A stretch of DNA of 64,000 bases from Entonaema liquescens (Eukaryota > Ascomycota > Sordariomycetes > Xylariales > Xylariaceae), in contig CADCSX010000009.1 of NCBI GenBank assembly GCA_902805475.1, positions 124,001 to 188,000 of the forward strand, given 5' to 3'. Shown here piece by piece: positions 23,096-35,599 of this stretch (the first letter of the stretch is position 1; each line of letters starts with the position of its first letter). Below the pieces are notes generated by a model. The model ran no database searches, was not told the origin of the DNA, and saw nothing but the letters and a program-made list of their open reading frames with translations. Position numbers and translations under genes: made by a program.

Positions 23096-24501
23096 TGTTC
23101 CTGTTAACTAAGATAATTGCGCGAGCGCTGATGGATATTTGAGTAGACTTTGAGTGCGCCAAAGAGCCTAATCAAAGAGAAGATGTTAACTCTCCGATAA
23201 GAGACTAGAATTAAGATTAGAAACGACGCACTGCGCCTGGGAGGCTATGATGTTTTCATCTATTCTACTTACCAGCTTGTACTGACAATACGCCTTAACG
23301 TTTGGACAGGGTGGTTCGTCTTTGGAGTATTGATTATGGATGTTCGATAAGTTCTCAGTTGGTGTGTCGGCGACGAAAGAGGTACTTATGATCGAGTCGG
23401 CAACCAGGGCGAGAAGGTGCAGGTCGGCGACCAATACAAATAGATTCAAACTTTGAGGAAATATTTATTGTTGGAAGTCCGTAAGAGGAATAGGTGAGTA
23501 TAACTTGGAATGGAATATGGTTATACTTGGAAAGAACGTATCGGCGACGGAAAGATGACAGGAACAATTCAATATGGAAGTAAGTATCGACGACGATTAT
23601 GATTGAAATCGAATCTGTAACGAAGGTAGGTGGGTAGTTGTCGGCGACAAAGATGGTTAAGAGCAGCCTAATGCCAAACGAAAAGGGCAGTCGGCGACAG
23701 CTTGATGGGAAATACAGATAAGAGTGAGCCGACTTAAAGTTTGGATGGGAATAATTTAACGAAGATGCACAGGGACGAACTTGTTGTGTAGAATGAATGA
23801 GAAGGAGTAAGTAGAGAAAGTGGTTGAGAGCGAACCGGTGTTGCAGATATTCATGAACAAGTCGGCGTGGAAAGTAGGCAGCATAGTGGACAGCAAAAGA
23901 AACCACCACTGCTGAAAAAGTTCGAGACAGCCGGCGACTTCCTGGGTTAGGATATTCGGCTGCCTGGTGAACCATGGAACGGAAACATGGTACTCGACGT
24001 GCTAAAATGCAAACTTAAACCAAACTTCTGTTAAGGGTTTCCTATTTACTGCGTGTCTACCTATATTCTACAGAGGATATCGAGTCATAAAATAACTGTA
24101 CCATGGGACAATATAGGAACAAAGGGTACCTAACCGTTAAGAATTATACATATCATAGGCATACACAACTCAATACCTACCAAGATGCCTGACGTTGTAA
24201 CTTACATATGCAGCTTAACTTGCTGCATACTTGTTGGGCTGGCAAGTCTCTAAAATACCTGCATGTACTAATTCTAACAGCATGGTATTAAAATGCAACA
24301 ACGCCTAGAAATAATGCTGGGCGCCATATAATGCAAATGTGATGCAGTACTTAGGATACTGTAGTAGAATGTAGTAGGCTCGAACGCCGTACTGCAGTAA
24401 CAATGACGGCCGGAATTATAAGGGCTATTTCCCCTTACCTCTATTCCCCTATTCTCCTCTTGTCCTTCACCATATCCTTTTAGCCACCATCTCGTACCTC
24501 A
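23096..24501. other. Intergenic region containing a decayed tandem repeat
   Basis: Between the small helical protein gene and the 3' end of the TAPT1-like gene. Its main content is the purine-rich repeat described at 23360-23945. The remainder (23950-24500) shows TA-rich sequence and scattered TAGGTA motifs with no gene. Confidence 0.5.
23360..23945 (+). repeat. Degenerate purine-rich repeat with TCGGCGAC core
   Basis: TCGGCGAC or a close variant recurs at about 23366, 23396, 23424, 23541, 23587, 23641, 23691 and 23932, often 46-58 bases apart. The plus strand is strongly purine-biased between cores. Locally the first copies read in frame as VGDxx units (VGDERGTYDRVGNQ), but stops and frame changes follow quickly. 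The long minus-strand ORFs here reflect only the scarcity of stops in this biased sequence. It may be the remains of a repeat-protein gene or a minisatellite. Confidence 0.55.
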
Positions 24502-27500
24502 TCACCTTAGAGAGTCCATCATCACCCTTCTCCTTAAGTTTCTCTTCCGCCTTCCGCCTCGTTCGCGCATTTTCTTTAACCCTTCCTTATCATCCTCATA
24601 TATCCATTTTCTACGGTCGTCGCCAACTTCAACAGCACCCCATGAACCAATGCGCTTTCCCTGTTGCGAGAAATTTTCACACTCTGCCTTACCAGCAGCT
24701 ATTGCGTGCTCTTTACGTTTCATTACAGCGTACCGCTCCTTGGAATATCGTAGTAGAGCCATGCCGAGAAGTAGCTTCACGATAAGAAGCACGATCCAGG
24801 TAAGAAAGAAGAAAATTACCATTGTAAGAAGTGCAATCGCGTCATCCGAAGAGAAAGCTAAGAATGAACGGGCTTCGGATGAACTGTACGGGTTTCCATA
24901 CACCGCTCGGCCTAGGGCGTTTCTAAGAAGTGTGTCGAGATGCTCTAGTGCGGCAATCATGGCGGGCGAAGACGGGGTTGAAGACTCCACCGAAAGCTCC
25001 GTGGTTGACGTTGGAATCGGTGGGCTGATGTGGGTGGCGAGAAACATGTGGTACACTTGGATAGAGGCTCGAATAAAGAGACACGATAGTGGTAGTAATG
25101 GCAAGCCCAAGCGCCTGGTCAGCGAAGGCGCGGAAAATGCCTACAATAGCGATAGTGAGATACCATTTCAAAATACACGTTATAGAGATTAGACTTACAT
25201 TGGTGTAGTAATCTTTACATAGGATATCTAACATCCTACTATAAAGGCTCGGCTTAACATTGTTGAACTTGTTAATGAACGCATGTTTTGTCCAATCAAC
25301 CATCATTTCGATGCCTATGACAACGAGAAAAGGCGAAAGAACCTCGCCTGAGAGTATCCACGACGGCAACACCGTGAAACTATTAGGCAGGCTTGAGCTG
25401 GTATGGACCGGACCGGGTTTTGCAGTTCCGTCTATTTCGCTTCCGGCTCCCAACACAGATAGTCCTCCTACCTCCACGACGTTTCTCATACCAATGATGA
25501 ACAGTATGATCCACAACTGGAAGCGCTCAACCACATCGGAACAGGTTAACTGGAACAGGTTTTCCTTTTCAATTCTCTTGAACACGCTGCCTTTAATTTC
25601 AACAAATTGATTGGATATTAGAAGACTGAGCAGAGAATTCGAGTATGAATTCACGGCAACATTTAACGTGATGACTTGGTAAAATAAGCACACAGTATGA
25701 ACAACGTTATATATCAACGAGAGTATGAACATCCCAAAAGGGAGGAGAACTTTGGATCGCCCAGAACTGTTTCTCGATAGGGTCTCGGAGCTGAAGAGGC
25801 ACTCTAAGACGTCTTGTCCGAGGGCTGAGAGAAGGCGATCGCCGACCTCAAGGATATTGTAGATGACGTAGAGCTTCATCGAAGATTGCGCACGAATGAA
25901 GTGATACATTCGACTGGCGTCAAGGTTCATTAATGCGAGGGAGCTGCAGATAAGGATAAACCCTTGGAGGAGGTCGGCTTTGTTGTAAGATGTTAAATTT
26001 GAGGGCATAGACTTTGTCCTACGATGGCGGAATCCGCCCGATCTGGGCATCGGATGCTTGGGTGGATGGAACACGCCGTTGCTACTTAGGCGAGAGGCGT
26101 CCTGAGTAGACACGCCCGTAGTCTCGGACGAAGTACGACGTCGCGTAGCACCATTCTGGTTGGCGCTGGAGCCATTCACCCTTGCCTGGCTCTGGCTTCT
26201 CTCCGACTCGCTGGCCGCTTGGCTACTATCAGATCGGGCTCGCGAATTAAACCGCCCTCTCCTCCCCCGTTGCCAAAGGCGCCAAGTACCTTGCCAAACA
26301 TAGCCAACAACCCACCGCACTTCTTTCCCAATTACATATGCCCACCATTTAACAAGAACGCTGAGAGCGATTAGGAATCTTATAGGTAAGATGGTGAATG
26401 TGTATAGCCACGCATCGAGACATGCTAGAGTGCCAAAGGTTAAGACGCGTTCTAGGTACGGGGGTAAGAGGAGAGCATTCAAGAGCCGTTCGAACTTGAC
26501 AGCACTAGATTCGTACGGAACGTCTACGGCATGCGAATGGTGGATATAGAGAGGACTCGGCCGTTGACCAGCAAGCTCAAGTTGGAGATGCGTGGGGAGG
26601 GACATAGGCGGAAGGGGTAGGGTGGTTAACACGGGAGACGGCGGCGGCGGTAGGTCGGGTCGGTCTAATTTGGGAGGAGACATTGATGGCTTTGACGTAA
26701 CGGTCAAAAGGTTTAAGGGAGGAGGACGGGGAAGAGGATTGAAGGAATTTCGTCTCATAGCATTCGATTCTGTCGTATTAGGGCCGGTAGAAGATCTCCT
26801 ATTAGTAGGCGGGGTAGAAAGTGTTCGTGATGAGGCAGGAGGTCGCCTAAAGTCTGCTGCTGTTCTCGGAGTATCGTAATACGCCAATGAGGATGTGTCT
26901 TGGTCCGCGGCTGGTGTCTGCATACTGCCTCGTAGCTGGCCTGACATTGATGATCGGGATATAGACTCAGCAACACTAGCGGACATAGGATACTCGGCAC
27001 CGTTCGGCTTGTGTTGGGGAGGCTGAAGAGGAACGACAGCAATGGGTAACGAATCAGGCGACGAAGTTAAGGCTTGCATCTGGGAGGCAGAGAGTTTCCT
27101 AACACTCTCGTGGCTTGCCTTCTTTGTAGCTGATTTGGAGATCGAATGTGTACGTGAATTGGTTACGGCATCGACAGGTCGACTCGAGATAGACTTATCT
27201 ACGTTACCAAAAGTAGTAGTAGTAACTGGTGACGTGTGTCCATTGACGCTACCGCTCGATCCAGCATCGGATGAAGGCGTATGAGATGTATGAGATGTGT
27301 AGCCGTTCCCATTCGAAGCGAGCTTCTCGGTTACATTGCTCATGTTATAGTTCGGTTCGTGGTTTTCGAATCTGGGTGTGACGGGAGTAGAAGCAGTGAT
27401 CTCTAGAGTAGGAAATGGATCGGTTGAAGGGGTTGAATATTTTGAAGTTGTTCTGACTATAGAATTATCTCGACAGTGTTTCTCTCTCTTTATACTCCTC

Positions 27501-27595
27501 CCGGATCTTTCGCCGACTACCTCCTGCGAACCCGAAGTCGTAGAGTTATCATCGTGGCTGTCATTGACAAGCCTGGTAACGCTTGCGTCTCGCAT
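24502..27595 (-). CDS. TAPT1/Emp65-family ER membrane protein
   Basis: Exons 27595-25199 and 25140-24502 join across a 58-nt intron (donor GTAAGT), giving about 1011 residues. The splice rebuilds the family block KDYYTNAFSAPSLTRRLGLP. The N-terminal 350 residues are disordered and Ser/Pro-rich. The conserved part carries the TAPT1 hallmarks KADLLQGFILICSSLALMNL, MKLYVIYNILEVGDRLLSAL, FKRIEKENLFQLTCSDVVER and EMMVDWTKHAFI, with several membrane helices before and after. The tail is basic. TAPT1/Emp65 proteins sit in the ER membrane; yeast Emp65 works with Slp1 in protecting soluble proteins. Start chosen at the first in-frame ATG, but the frame stays open upstream to about 27910 with coding-like sequence and no ATG, so a further 5' exon is possible. 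Confidence 0.9.
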
Positions 27596-28988
27596 AGTCG
27601 ATTCCAGCGCGTAGAGGATGTCGTTGTTGTTCTCGATGAATCCATAACCTCCGCGATTATACCCGATTCCAACGCCCTCTAAATGAGTAGTAAGTGTTGG
27701 CCATGAGTTGTGCGGGGTCTGTCGAAAGAAGGGAATCCGGCTATTCCTTTTGTCGTTGGTATGGTAAGCGAATTGTAATGGGTTCAATGGAACATGGATA
27801 AAAGAAGCCAAGTTGAAGCCCGTGTCGGAAATTCCACAGAGGGCCACAGGGTCCAGAACATTATCTAACACAGTATTGTAGCCTTGCAGATTACAGTACA
27901 GAGACCTAGCGTTTTATTGGCAGGTCTAAAAATAGGGTTTTTTTTTTTTTTAACTCTTTTTAACTCTTTTTAATCTTTGCTGGTACACAAAGCCTTCTCT
28001 GACTTCCCTATCTTATGGCCTATGATGATAGCTTGAACGTGATGTTCTTAGCCCAGGTACTTAAGTAAGCGTAAGCTAAGTTAGGTACGTACCAGGTATT
28101 AACCTCTTTACACATAAGAAAATACCTACGTCATATGTACATACCTACCATGTTAATAAGTCTAATTCACCATCTAACTTTAAGTAGATACATATATCAT
28201 ATGCACTTCAAATGTCTAGGTACATACCCAAGATTGCCTTAATATGTAGGTGCTTTTTTTTCTTGTAATGATTATATCTAACCTCTTCTTGTAGTACCGC
28301 TTACGCGACCGTTGTATGAACCGCGTGTTGTCGAAATGGACATTGAAATGGGATTAAATCATCACACCGTTTGTTAGGGGGACTTTCTCCCTTTCTCGTT
28401 ATTTACGGCAACATATCTGGCTCAGCTACATCGGGGCGCAGTTCTGGATCGAAGTTGCGTCGTCAGAAATTGCTAGTTAGTCAAGTCTGAGCCCCTTGTT
28501 TAAGTATGTACGGGGTTAAAACCCGATCTGACCAATCGAAACCACCAAAACATGTATCCGTAGTAGCACCGCATACCTCAAGCAAACACATTTACTACTT
28601 CGACCGTCTAAGTCTAGATCCGAGGATGCTCAGCTGCTTCCTTTATGATTGTTGGGATCTGCATGAAGACATACCCGTGGTGGCCGAGTGTGGTTAATTT
28701 TAGAGCTGATGCTAGGCAACTCTATAACCAGGAGTTGATGGGCAGAAAAGCTCGCATTTGGCCCCATTGCAATCTTAATGAAAATCTGTCTTTGGCTCAA
28801 TACGTCAGCTTTAAGTTCATAAGAAGATGGTCAGCTTAAGAAGGGATTATTAGTATATATATCCTCAGGTAGATAGGTACCTTACATATATACCTATATA
28901 TATACCTATATGTGTATATTGGCTCTCCCTTCGGCCTACGTATGTTCAGTATCAACTCATTAGGGTTATTCGATTATTTGAACGTAAC
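27596..28988. other. Divergent intergenic region
   Basis: It lies between the TAPT1-like gene (minus) and the beta-lactamase-like gene (plus) and must hold both promoters. The first 300 bases may be coding 5' sequence of the TAPT1-like gene. There is a T-rich patch with CTTTTTAA repeats near 27940-27975 and a dense cluster of TAGGTACCTA-like motifs near 28050-28200. ORFs at 28506-28839 show no features. Confidence 0.5.
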
Positions 28989-30821
28989 ATGCTTCCTCAG
29001 CGCAGCATCTCGACGAGCATAGTTGTCCTTTTAGCGACGGGTCAGACTGCCTTAGCTGCACTCGACGGACATTGTCCCCCTTTAGGACCAGTCCTGCCCG
29101 CTCCAAAGAACCCGTCTATACACGAGACTGTTCGGCTGGCTATAGATAGTATCACTGATACAATTCAAAATATCACCACCAGTCTCCATTCCACCGGTAT
29201 CTCGGTCGCAGTGAAGTCGATACACGAAACAAGTCCTCTTTTAGAGCTTCACCATACCCCTACGATACTCAACCCTAACGGAACCAATGCCATAGATTCG
29301 CAGACCATCTATCGGCTTGGAAGTATATCGAAGATTTTTGCAGTGCTTTCTCTACTGCAACAGAATAATATAAAGCTGGATGACCCTATCACTCAGTATA
29401 TTCCCGAGTTGCGTGAACTCAAAGGGGAAACGGACGAAGTCAATGATATTACAACCGTCAGGTGGAATGAGGTGACTCTTGGCGCACTTGCTTCACACAT
29501 GAGCGGCATTTCTACAGACCGTATGTTATATCATTACAGATTGGTACCGCTGCTAATTATTCTTAGTTACGATCGACCTGGCTAGTTTTCCCGTAGACTG
29601 GACCCAAGTCGGTCTTCCCAGGTTGGGCGAGACGTCAAAAACTGGGTGCGCTGGTGTTTTCGGCCTCCCTCCCTGTAGCAGAGCCGAGTTCTTCAGGGAC
29701 TTTGGCAAGCGACACCCAGTATACGCTCCATTCACAAACCCAGTCTATTCAAATGTCGCAAGCGTTATTCTAGCCTACGCTGTAGAGGGAATAACTAACA
29801 TTACTTACGACGAATATGTCAAGAAAGCAATATTTTCCCCTCTGGCTATGACGAACACAACCATATTTAACGGTCCCGAGAAGGATGCATGGGGGTTTAT
29901 CCCCATAAACGAGACGTGGTTTGGCGCAAGCTTCGGATATGAAGACATGTAGGTTGTGACACTAGTTAGACGTGGATCCATCTAATGTTGTTCAGATCTG
30001 GAGGCTTCTACTCGAACACAGTTGACCTCCTCTCCTTCAGTACTGGCATCCTCAAATATGTTTTGCTAGATTCCGCCAAAACAAGAAAATGGATGAAACC
30101 CACAACGTCCACCTCATCTTCTGGTCTACTGATTGGAGGACCTTGGGAAATTCTTCGCTCTAACACAGTCACTAAAGATAAGCGTCTAATTGAATTTTAC
30201 TGTAAAGCCGGTAACCTTAACTCGTACAACAACATGTTGTGTCTAATACCGGACTATGATATCGTCGTCACGATACTCTCCGGCGGGCCGCAGTCCAATG
30301 CCGACTTGGTGGATCTAATCCTCACGAAAGTCGTGCAGGGCTTGCTCCCAGCCATTGAAGAAGCAGGGAAGTCAGAGGCGTTGCCCAAATTCGGTGGCAC
30401 ATACACGGACGTCACTACGAACTCGACTATCACGCTGTCTCTTGACGATGCGCCTGGATTCGCGGTATCTAATTGGATCGTTCGTGACATCGACATCATA
30501 AAGAACTACGGTAAATTCGGAGCACTATCAAGCAGTCCCACAGATAAACCCGTGTCTATCCGGCTGTATCCTACAAATCTAGGTTCGGGATGTCACGATG
30601 CTTGGCGGGCCGTGTTCGATGTTGGAAACCCGGAGGAGAGTGCTAAGAAAGACGCGAACTCATTCTGGTCCGATGCAAGCTGTCACACGTGGGGTTCTAT
30701 GGATCGACTCACCTACGGCTTTCGGTCTATGGACGAGTTGATCTTCTCGCTTCGTGATGATGGATCGGCACAGAGCGTGAACTTGAGAACGTTTAGAGCT
30801 GAACTGAAGAAGGAAGTTTAG
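28989..30821 (+). CDS. Secreted serine beta-lactamase-like hydrolase
   Basis: Three exons (28989-29520, 29567-29948, 29996-30821) with very short introns of 46 and 47 nt give 579 residues. A signal peptide (STSIVVLLATGQTALA) leads. The beta-lactamase/transpeptidase fold is shown by the catalytic SxxK in LGSISKIFAVLSLLQ, by YxN in NPVYSNVASVILAYA, and by the junction GYEDISGGFYSNTVDLL. The C-terminal 200 residues form an extra beta-rich domain with a few cysteines, as in many fungal members. The family hydrolyses or transfers acyl groups from esters and amides; the natural substrate is not predictable. Phases across all exons add up to an open frame, supporting both tiny introns. Confidence 0.88.
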
Positions 30822-31175
30822 TTTCGTGGCGTATAAGGTATAAAGCTATACTCCCAAATTATACTAAGACTCTAATTGAACTATTAATTGGCTGCTATGG
30901 CAACTTAACGATTATGCTGATAGATTTCCTTAGGTATATTAATGATAGCTACGTAGTACTTAAATAGGGGATTATGCAGGATCGAATTCACAGCTTAGTA
31001 GAATATGAAAGGTGAGTTAATTAGGATGAGAAATAGAAAGTAATTTGTTTCATACTAAATTAACTACGTACCTAGGTATGTGTGCAATTTTCTTTCCTTA
31101 TTTTCTTACTACAGTCTCTAATGTCTATCTAGGAAAAGCATCCTCAAGTCTCCAACGAACTCCTCGCATATTATC
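30822..31175. other. Convergent intergenic region
   Basis: A 354-base AT-rich gap between the 3' ends of the beta-lactamase-like gene and the minus-strand gene ending at 31176. No feature seen. Confidence 0.6.
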
Positions 31176-31814
31176 TCATGCATAGTCAGGTCTTGATCTG
31201 AAACCTGTCTCTAGTGACTTGATCATACCTGCCTTGCGAGCGATGGTCTTAAGCATTGTCATTTGCGCATTAGGTATGAACTTCCGTTGGTTGTTTTTCT
31301 GGTCCCAAGCTGCATACATGCCAAAGGTTCTAATAAGAGCTTCGCGATTCAGGACCTCGGGCACTTGCAGGACGGTTTTCAAGAGAATGGCTTTGTCGTC
31401 CTTTGTAAGTGCAAATTTACCCTCTCGTCCAAGGTAATACTTGATTTGCTCCTTCACATGCTTCTCAAGCGTCTCGATCCCGTTGGCATCAACGCCCTCC
31501 TGGCTTTTCTTAGCCGTATTGAGGTACCATTGAGCGTCGCGCTTCGAATGCGCCTCATTGCTGCCAGCATACTTTTCGCGGACGAACTCTTGTTTCTTCT
31601 GCCCGTGAATGCCCTTTTGGTTTGCCTCCGCGCGCAAAGCGCAAGCCTTGCAGGGGTAGTTGGTAGGGTTGCTTGCATATGCGATAGTGGCCATATGGAA
31701 ATCTTCCTCCTTGTGAGGGTAAAAGAGGCAAAACTTCGAGTTTTTCTTAACCAGTAGCAACTGGTGACCACAGCTGTGGTTAACTTGGGCTAAGACAGCA
31801 CATACTTGACACAT
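31176..31814 (-). CDS. Fungal protein with N-terminal Cys/His cluster
   Basis: A single exon of 212 residues. The first 60 residues contain Cys2, Cys5, Cys15, His17, Cys29 and a CKAC pair (CKACALRAE). This arrangement suggests a zinc-binding N-terminal region (inference). The remainder is basic and helical (KHVKEQIKYYLGREGKF; FGMYAAWDQKNNQRKF). There is no signal peptide or membrane segment. I do not recognise a named family, though such short CxxC-headed proteins are common in ascomycetes. Confidence 0.68.
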   Translation of the reverse strand: MCQVCAVLAQVNHSCGHQLLLVKKNSKFCLFYPHKEEDFHMATIAYASNPTNYPCKACALRAEANQKGIHGQKKQEFVREKYAGSNEAHSKRDAQWYLNTAKKSQEGVDANGIETLEKHVKEQIKYYLGREGKFALTKDDKAILLKTVLQVPEVLNREALIRTFGMYAAWDQKNNQRKFIPNAQMTMLKTIARKAGMIKSLETGFRSRPDYA

Positions 31815-33329
31815 CTTGTTGGTTCTAAATTATTTGTAGGGGTTGATTGGGATGAAATGTGATGATATGTCGTAAGTCTGGATTTGAGAATCGTTAACTT
31901 GGCTCCCTTACTTCTTTTTAATGCTTTTGGAGTTGCTTATGATACTTTCCGGCTCGAAGAGAGTTAGATTTCCCGGCTGTATATATACTAGAAAAGCCTC
32001 GAAAACATATTCTTTTATGTGCACTTAGTCTTACCCACTTTGCTGCAATTGCAAAGACACTGTTCTCACCTATGGTAGCATCTAGACATGTCAATACAAT
32101 GATTTACGATGAGATGTTGTAATATGAAAGCATTCACCAATATGTATTTGGATAATGCCTCCATATCTACTCGCAGAAAGACGGTAGGAGGGTGGTAGGA
32201 TAAAAGACACGTGCGTCACGACAATGCCTTTGTCAATAATACCTGCGGCTTTCTTCATCATCTTATTATCCTCAATAAGTTGCTTCTCATAGTTGTATGG
32301 TACCTAGGTATGAGTAGCATATTCTTGAAATTCTTTGCTAGTTCCTATCTATACTATACTTTAAATAGTTTTTAATTCACCCAAGAAAATCCCCGATGCT
32401 TCCTGTAACCCCTTTTCACTAACTTCAAGAGGAAGCATAAGCTACACCTGGCTAAGAAAGGACTGTCTGGCGCCTGAGTACATAAGGTACCCAGTGAATG
32501 CTGGCTCGTTTGGTAAGAGACGTCACTAAGATACCTATATACGTAGGTAGGTACCTTGTTCAATGATCGAGATATGGCAAATAGTCTGGCGGTCCAACCA
32601 TCCCATACACTTTCTCTAGTTGTCTTTGTAGAGTTATTAGGGAGCTTTTATTTAGGTTATTAGCTGCGAGTATTTTAGAATGTGCTCGTTTGCAACATTG
32701 GTGCTAGTATTCAAGGTACTGAAGCTATTCCTTTGTTATGATATTGGGCTAAGGGGAAGCTTGTAGAGGGAAAAGGAGATGGCTGGCTTTTGCGTACAAA
32801 TCATAGAATTTAGGTACCGAGGGTACACATATTGGATTATATTCCGTGAATTAGGATCCATATCTACCTAGATAGTCACTTATTCAGACAATGGAGCAAC
32901 TGGGTGGTTTATTGGATCTACTGGATGGCGCTTGCAGTGATAAGTAAACCATATCAATTGATGTTTCGGGATGTGTTAGTTGCCGTTTGTAATCGGCCTT
33001 TGTTCTGGTCTATTGGGATTAGCTATTCCCCCGATTCGATGATCATTCCCCGCAAAATGGATGCTCCAAGACGCCGCGATGATGACGTGATCACGATCGA
33101 TATGGCGATATACCATGTTATCATCAGTAGCGGGTTAGATTCTTATCGGTTGCTTAAGCACCCAGATGCCTTGGAATTCATATTTGAGTAGAAATACGGC
33201 CTATATGGAACCCGCGAATGTTCCCTGAAACTTTCGTGTCATTCTCCAAGCCTGAAAAAATTACGTGTGTATAAAAAAGCCTTTGTGATACTGATACTTT
33301 GGTTCGCCCAGCAACATCTGTCAACAAAA
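31815..33329. other. Intergenic region, about 1.5 kb
   Basis: AT-rich, with the promoter of the minus-strand gene at its left and that of the carbonic anhydrase at its right. A plus-strand ORF at 32904-33191 has a reasonable C-terminal half (DDDVITIDMAIYHVIISSGL), but no good start or splice signals, so it is not called. Confidence 0.45.
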
Positions 33330-33920
33330 ATGGCATCTCCAATCCAGGAAAATCTTGTAAGCAAGAACGCTGAATATGCTGGCAGATTCACAAAAGGAGA
33401 TCTCGCCCTCCCACCTGCCAAGCAGTACCTGATCTGTACGTATAAAACTTCCGGAATGAGGTTGGGCAGGGTTTATACTTTAAAAAAAAAGAACCCGGAA
33501 GCTGACTGACATGAAGTAACCTGCATGGATGCTCGTCTTGATCCGGCTGCTGCCTTTGGCATCGACCTTGGTGATGCCCACGTCATTCGCAATGCTGGCG
33601 GTAGCGCGAAGGACGCTTTGCGGTCTATCATTATCTCACAGCAACTTCTTGGGACGAAGGAAATTGTACTTATCAAACATACTGGGTGTGGTATGTTGAC
33701 ATTCTCCAATGGGGATGCACACGCTCTTGTGAAGAATAATCTGGGACGAAGCGCCGCTGCCGAAATCGCCACACTTGATTTCCTCCCCTTCAGCGATTTG
33801 GATGATGCAGTAAAAAGAGATATTGAGTACTTGAAGAGGAGTGCTGCTGTGCCGGATGATGTAGTTATCAGCGGATGGGTATACGAAGTCGAGACTGGGA
33901 AAGTGAGGCACATTGTGTGA
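33330..33920 (+). CDS. Beta-class carbonic anhydrase
   Basis: Exons 33330-33435 and 33517-33920 are joined across an 81-nt intron with branch GCTGAC, giving 169 residues. The splice creates KQYLILTCMDARLDPAAAFG. Zinc ligands are Cys38, His90 and Cys93 (KHTGCG), with the Asp40-Arg42 dyad; GDAHVIRNAGG is the usual signature. The short length places it with the small beta-CAs found in fungi and bacteria rather than the longer mitochondrial type. It interconverts CO2 and bicarbonate. An upstream in-frame ATG at 33267 would add a hydrophobic leader (FVILILWFAQQ) that could act as a targeting sequence; the start at 33330 matches the family better. Confidence 0.92.
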
Positions 33921-34998
33921 TGACAGATTTAGGAAACGGTCAAAGAGTGGTACCTACTGTAGGTAAATCAAACAGTGTAATATGTAAAATTACCACTCAA
34001 GGCAGTCTAATCATGGGTCAACTCCACGCCGATAAGGCCTGATGCCGATCGACTTGTGCTAGCGTGAGGAGAGATCTCTTGCATACATGTAGGCCTAAAT
34101 ACGGGACAGAAAACTACCTAGGTATACACTAGGTATGTATGGAATCTTAGGTACCTAGGTACCTAAGTAACTAGTGCTTACCTATCATGTAGTAGAAGAA
34201 CACGTTAGCCACCTAGCAGGACTGCGGGGCGACGCGCGCACCGAAGATGCCTCCCCCACCTTCCAGATTGGGAGCGGCTGACCAATGGAATCGATTCGAG
34301 CGTCACACAAGAAAATTATTGAACCGGGTACATATGTACTTCGAGCTTCGCAATATTATAAGTTAAAAACTTCAAACATCATTCTATCAAATATTTAAAC
34401 TGGTAAGAGCAAGCAGAAACATCATAATCAGGGAGAATATCAAGTATGTAAGAAAGAAAGGAACGTCATGTTAGCTTCTCTTTCGTTAATTATCTATCTA
34501 ATTATTTAGTTGTAGCTTTGTTAAATCCACCATTAAGATGAACACGGAAAGAGTTTCGAAGGGTCGCATATCCGGCAGCAGTGATAAGCCCGGTTAACTA
34601 CATGGCTCTCGACCATTAGCTTTGGCGCGGTAGTGCGGGTTGTGCTATCATAGTTTCAGGCAGGCAATCTGCAAGATTAGGTGCATAATTGCATCGCCGA
34701 GATATAGACTGGTGTCATCTGATTGATGCAACAGCATGGCGGAGCGTTTTAAGACGGTTTATTATATCGAAGTTCTATATCAAGATAATGAATCTAATGT
34801 ATAAGGCTTAATAATCGCCCAGAACTTTATACCTACGTACCTTTATCGTAGCCTCCTCAACTTTCTTCGTCTAAGACCTAAGAGTATAAAAGTAGCTCCA
34901 TCTCGGATCCGTATGTTTACTTTGCTCATTGGCTTCGCTTGCACTGCATAGAGTTTTGAACAGACTAAAACGTTGTCTTCGTAGTTTTCAAGTTAAAA
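33921..34998. other. Intergenic region with dense TAGGTACCTA palindromes
   Basis: No gene. A cluster at about 34114-34170 contains CTACCTAGGTATAC, ACTAGGTATG and TAGGTACCTAGGTACCTAAG. The right end is the promoter of the GFA-domain gene. Confidence 0.5.
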
Positions 34999-35599
34999 AT
35001 GGTTACCAATACAGACAGTTCCAAACCCAACTTCCCTCTGGCTGGCCTTGCTAACGACGGCTGGTCCAAGGAAGACGAAGCAACAGCAACATGCTTTTGT
35101 GGCGCAGTGCAGCTAGCATTTGTAAGTGAACTCCTCAAGTCACGATCTTGCCATGTATGATATCTCTGTATGGCTCATACTAATGCCATAAAATCTATAG
35201 CCAACCCAGGGCCCAGGCTACGTTGGTACATTTGTATGCAACTGTAGCGATTGCCATAAGATCATAGCTTCTATGTTCGCGACGAACTTCACTATTATAG
35301 ACACGTACTTGAAGCATCTACGCGGACGTAATAACCTCGCAAAATTCGGTCCACGGGCGCATACTGTTGCTTCAGGCAAAGGAATGGCCAACTACTTCTG
35401 CTCAACTTGCGGCACACTTATGTACCGAGTTGGAGAGGCCTTCCCGGGAATGAGCATCTTGCGCTTGGGGACTATCGACGATTTTCACCTGCACGAGACA
35501 AAGATGCGCCCCACGGTAGAATACTTCGTCGAGACTCGCGTAGAATGGCTCAAGGGTGTTGAAGGAATCAAGCAAGTCGAGGGGTTTCCATCCCAATAA
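34999..35599 (+). CDS. GFA-domain (CENP-V/Mss4-like) zinc protein
   Basis: Exons 34999-35121 and 35201-35599 with a 79-nt intron (GTAAGT donor, ACTAAT branch) give 173 residues. The GFA zinc ligands are complete: CFCGAVQLAF in exon 1, CNCSDCHK just after the junction, and FCSTCGTLMYR later. Proteins of this family are annotated as glutathione-dependent formaldehyde-activating enzymes, but most fungal members have no proven activity. Likely cytosolic. The C-terminal ETRVEWLKGVEG is typical. Confidence 0.93.

Noticed and set aside
23355..23975. 206-residue minus-strand ORF
   Set aside because: It lies over the purine-rich repeat, whose complementary strand is poor in stops. The translation is Ser/Tyr/Phe/Arg-rich with no domain or start context.
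32883..33191. Possible small two-exon gene on the plus strand
   Set aside because: An ATG at about 32891 could be joined to the ORF, but the donor would be GTGATA with no good branch point, and no family is recognisable.
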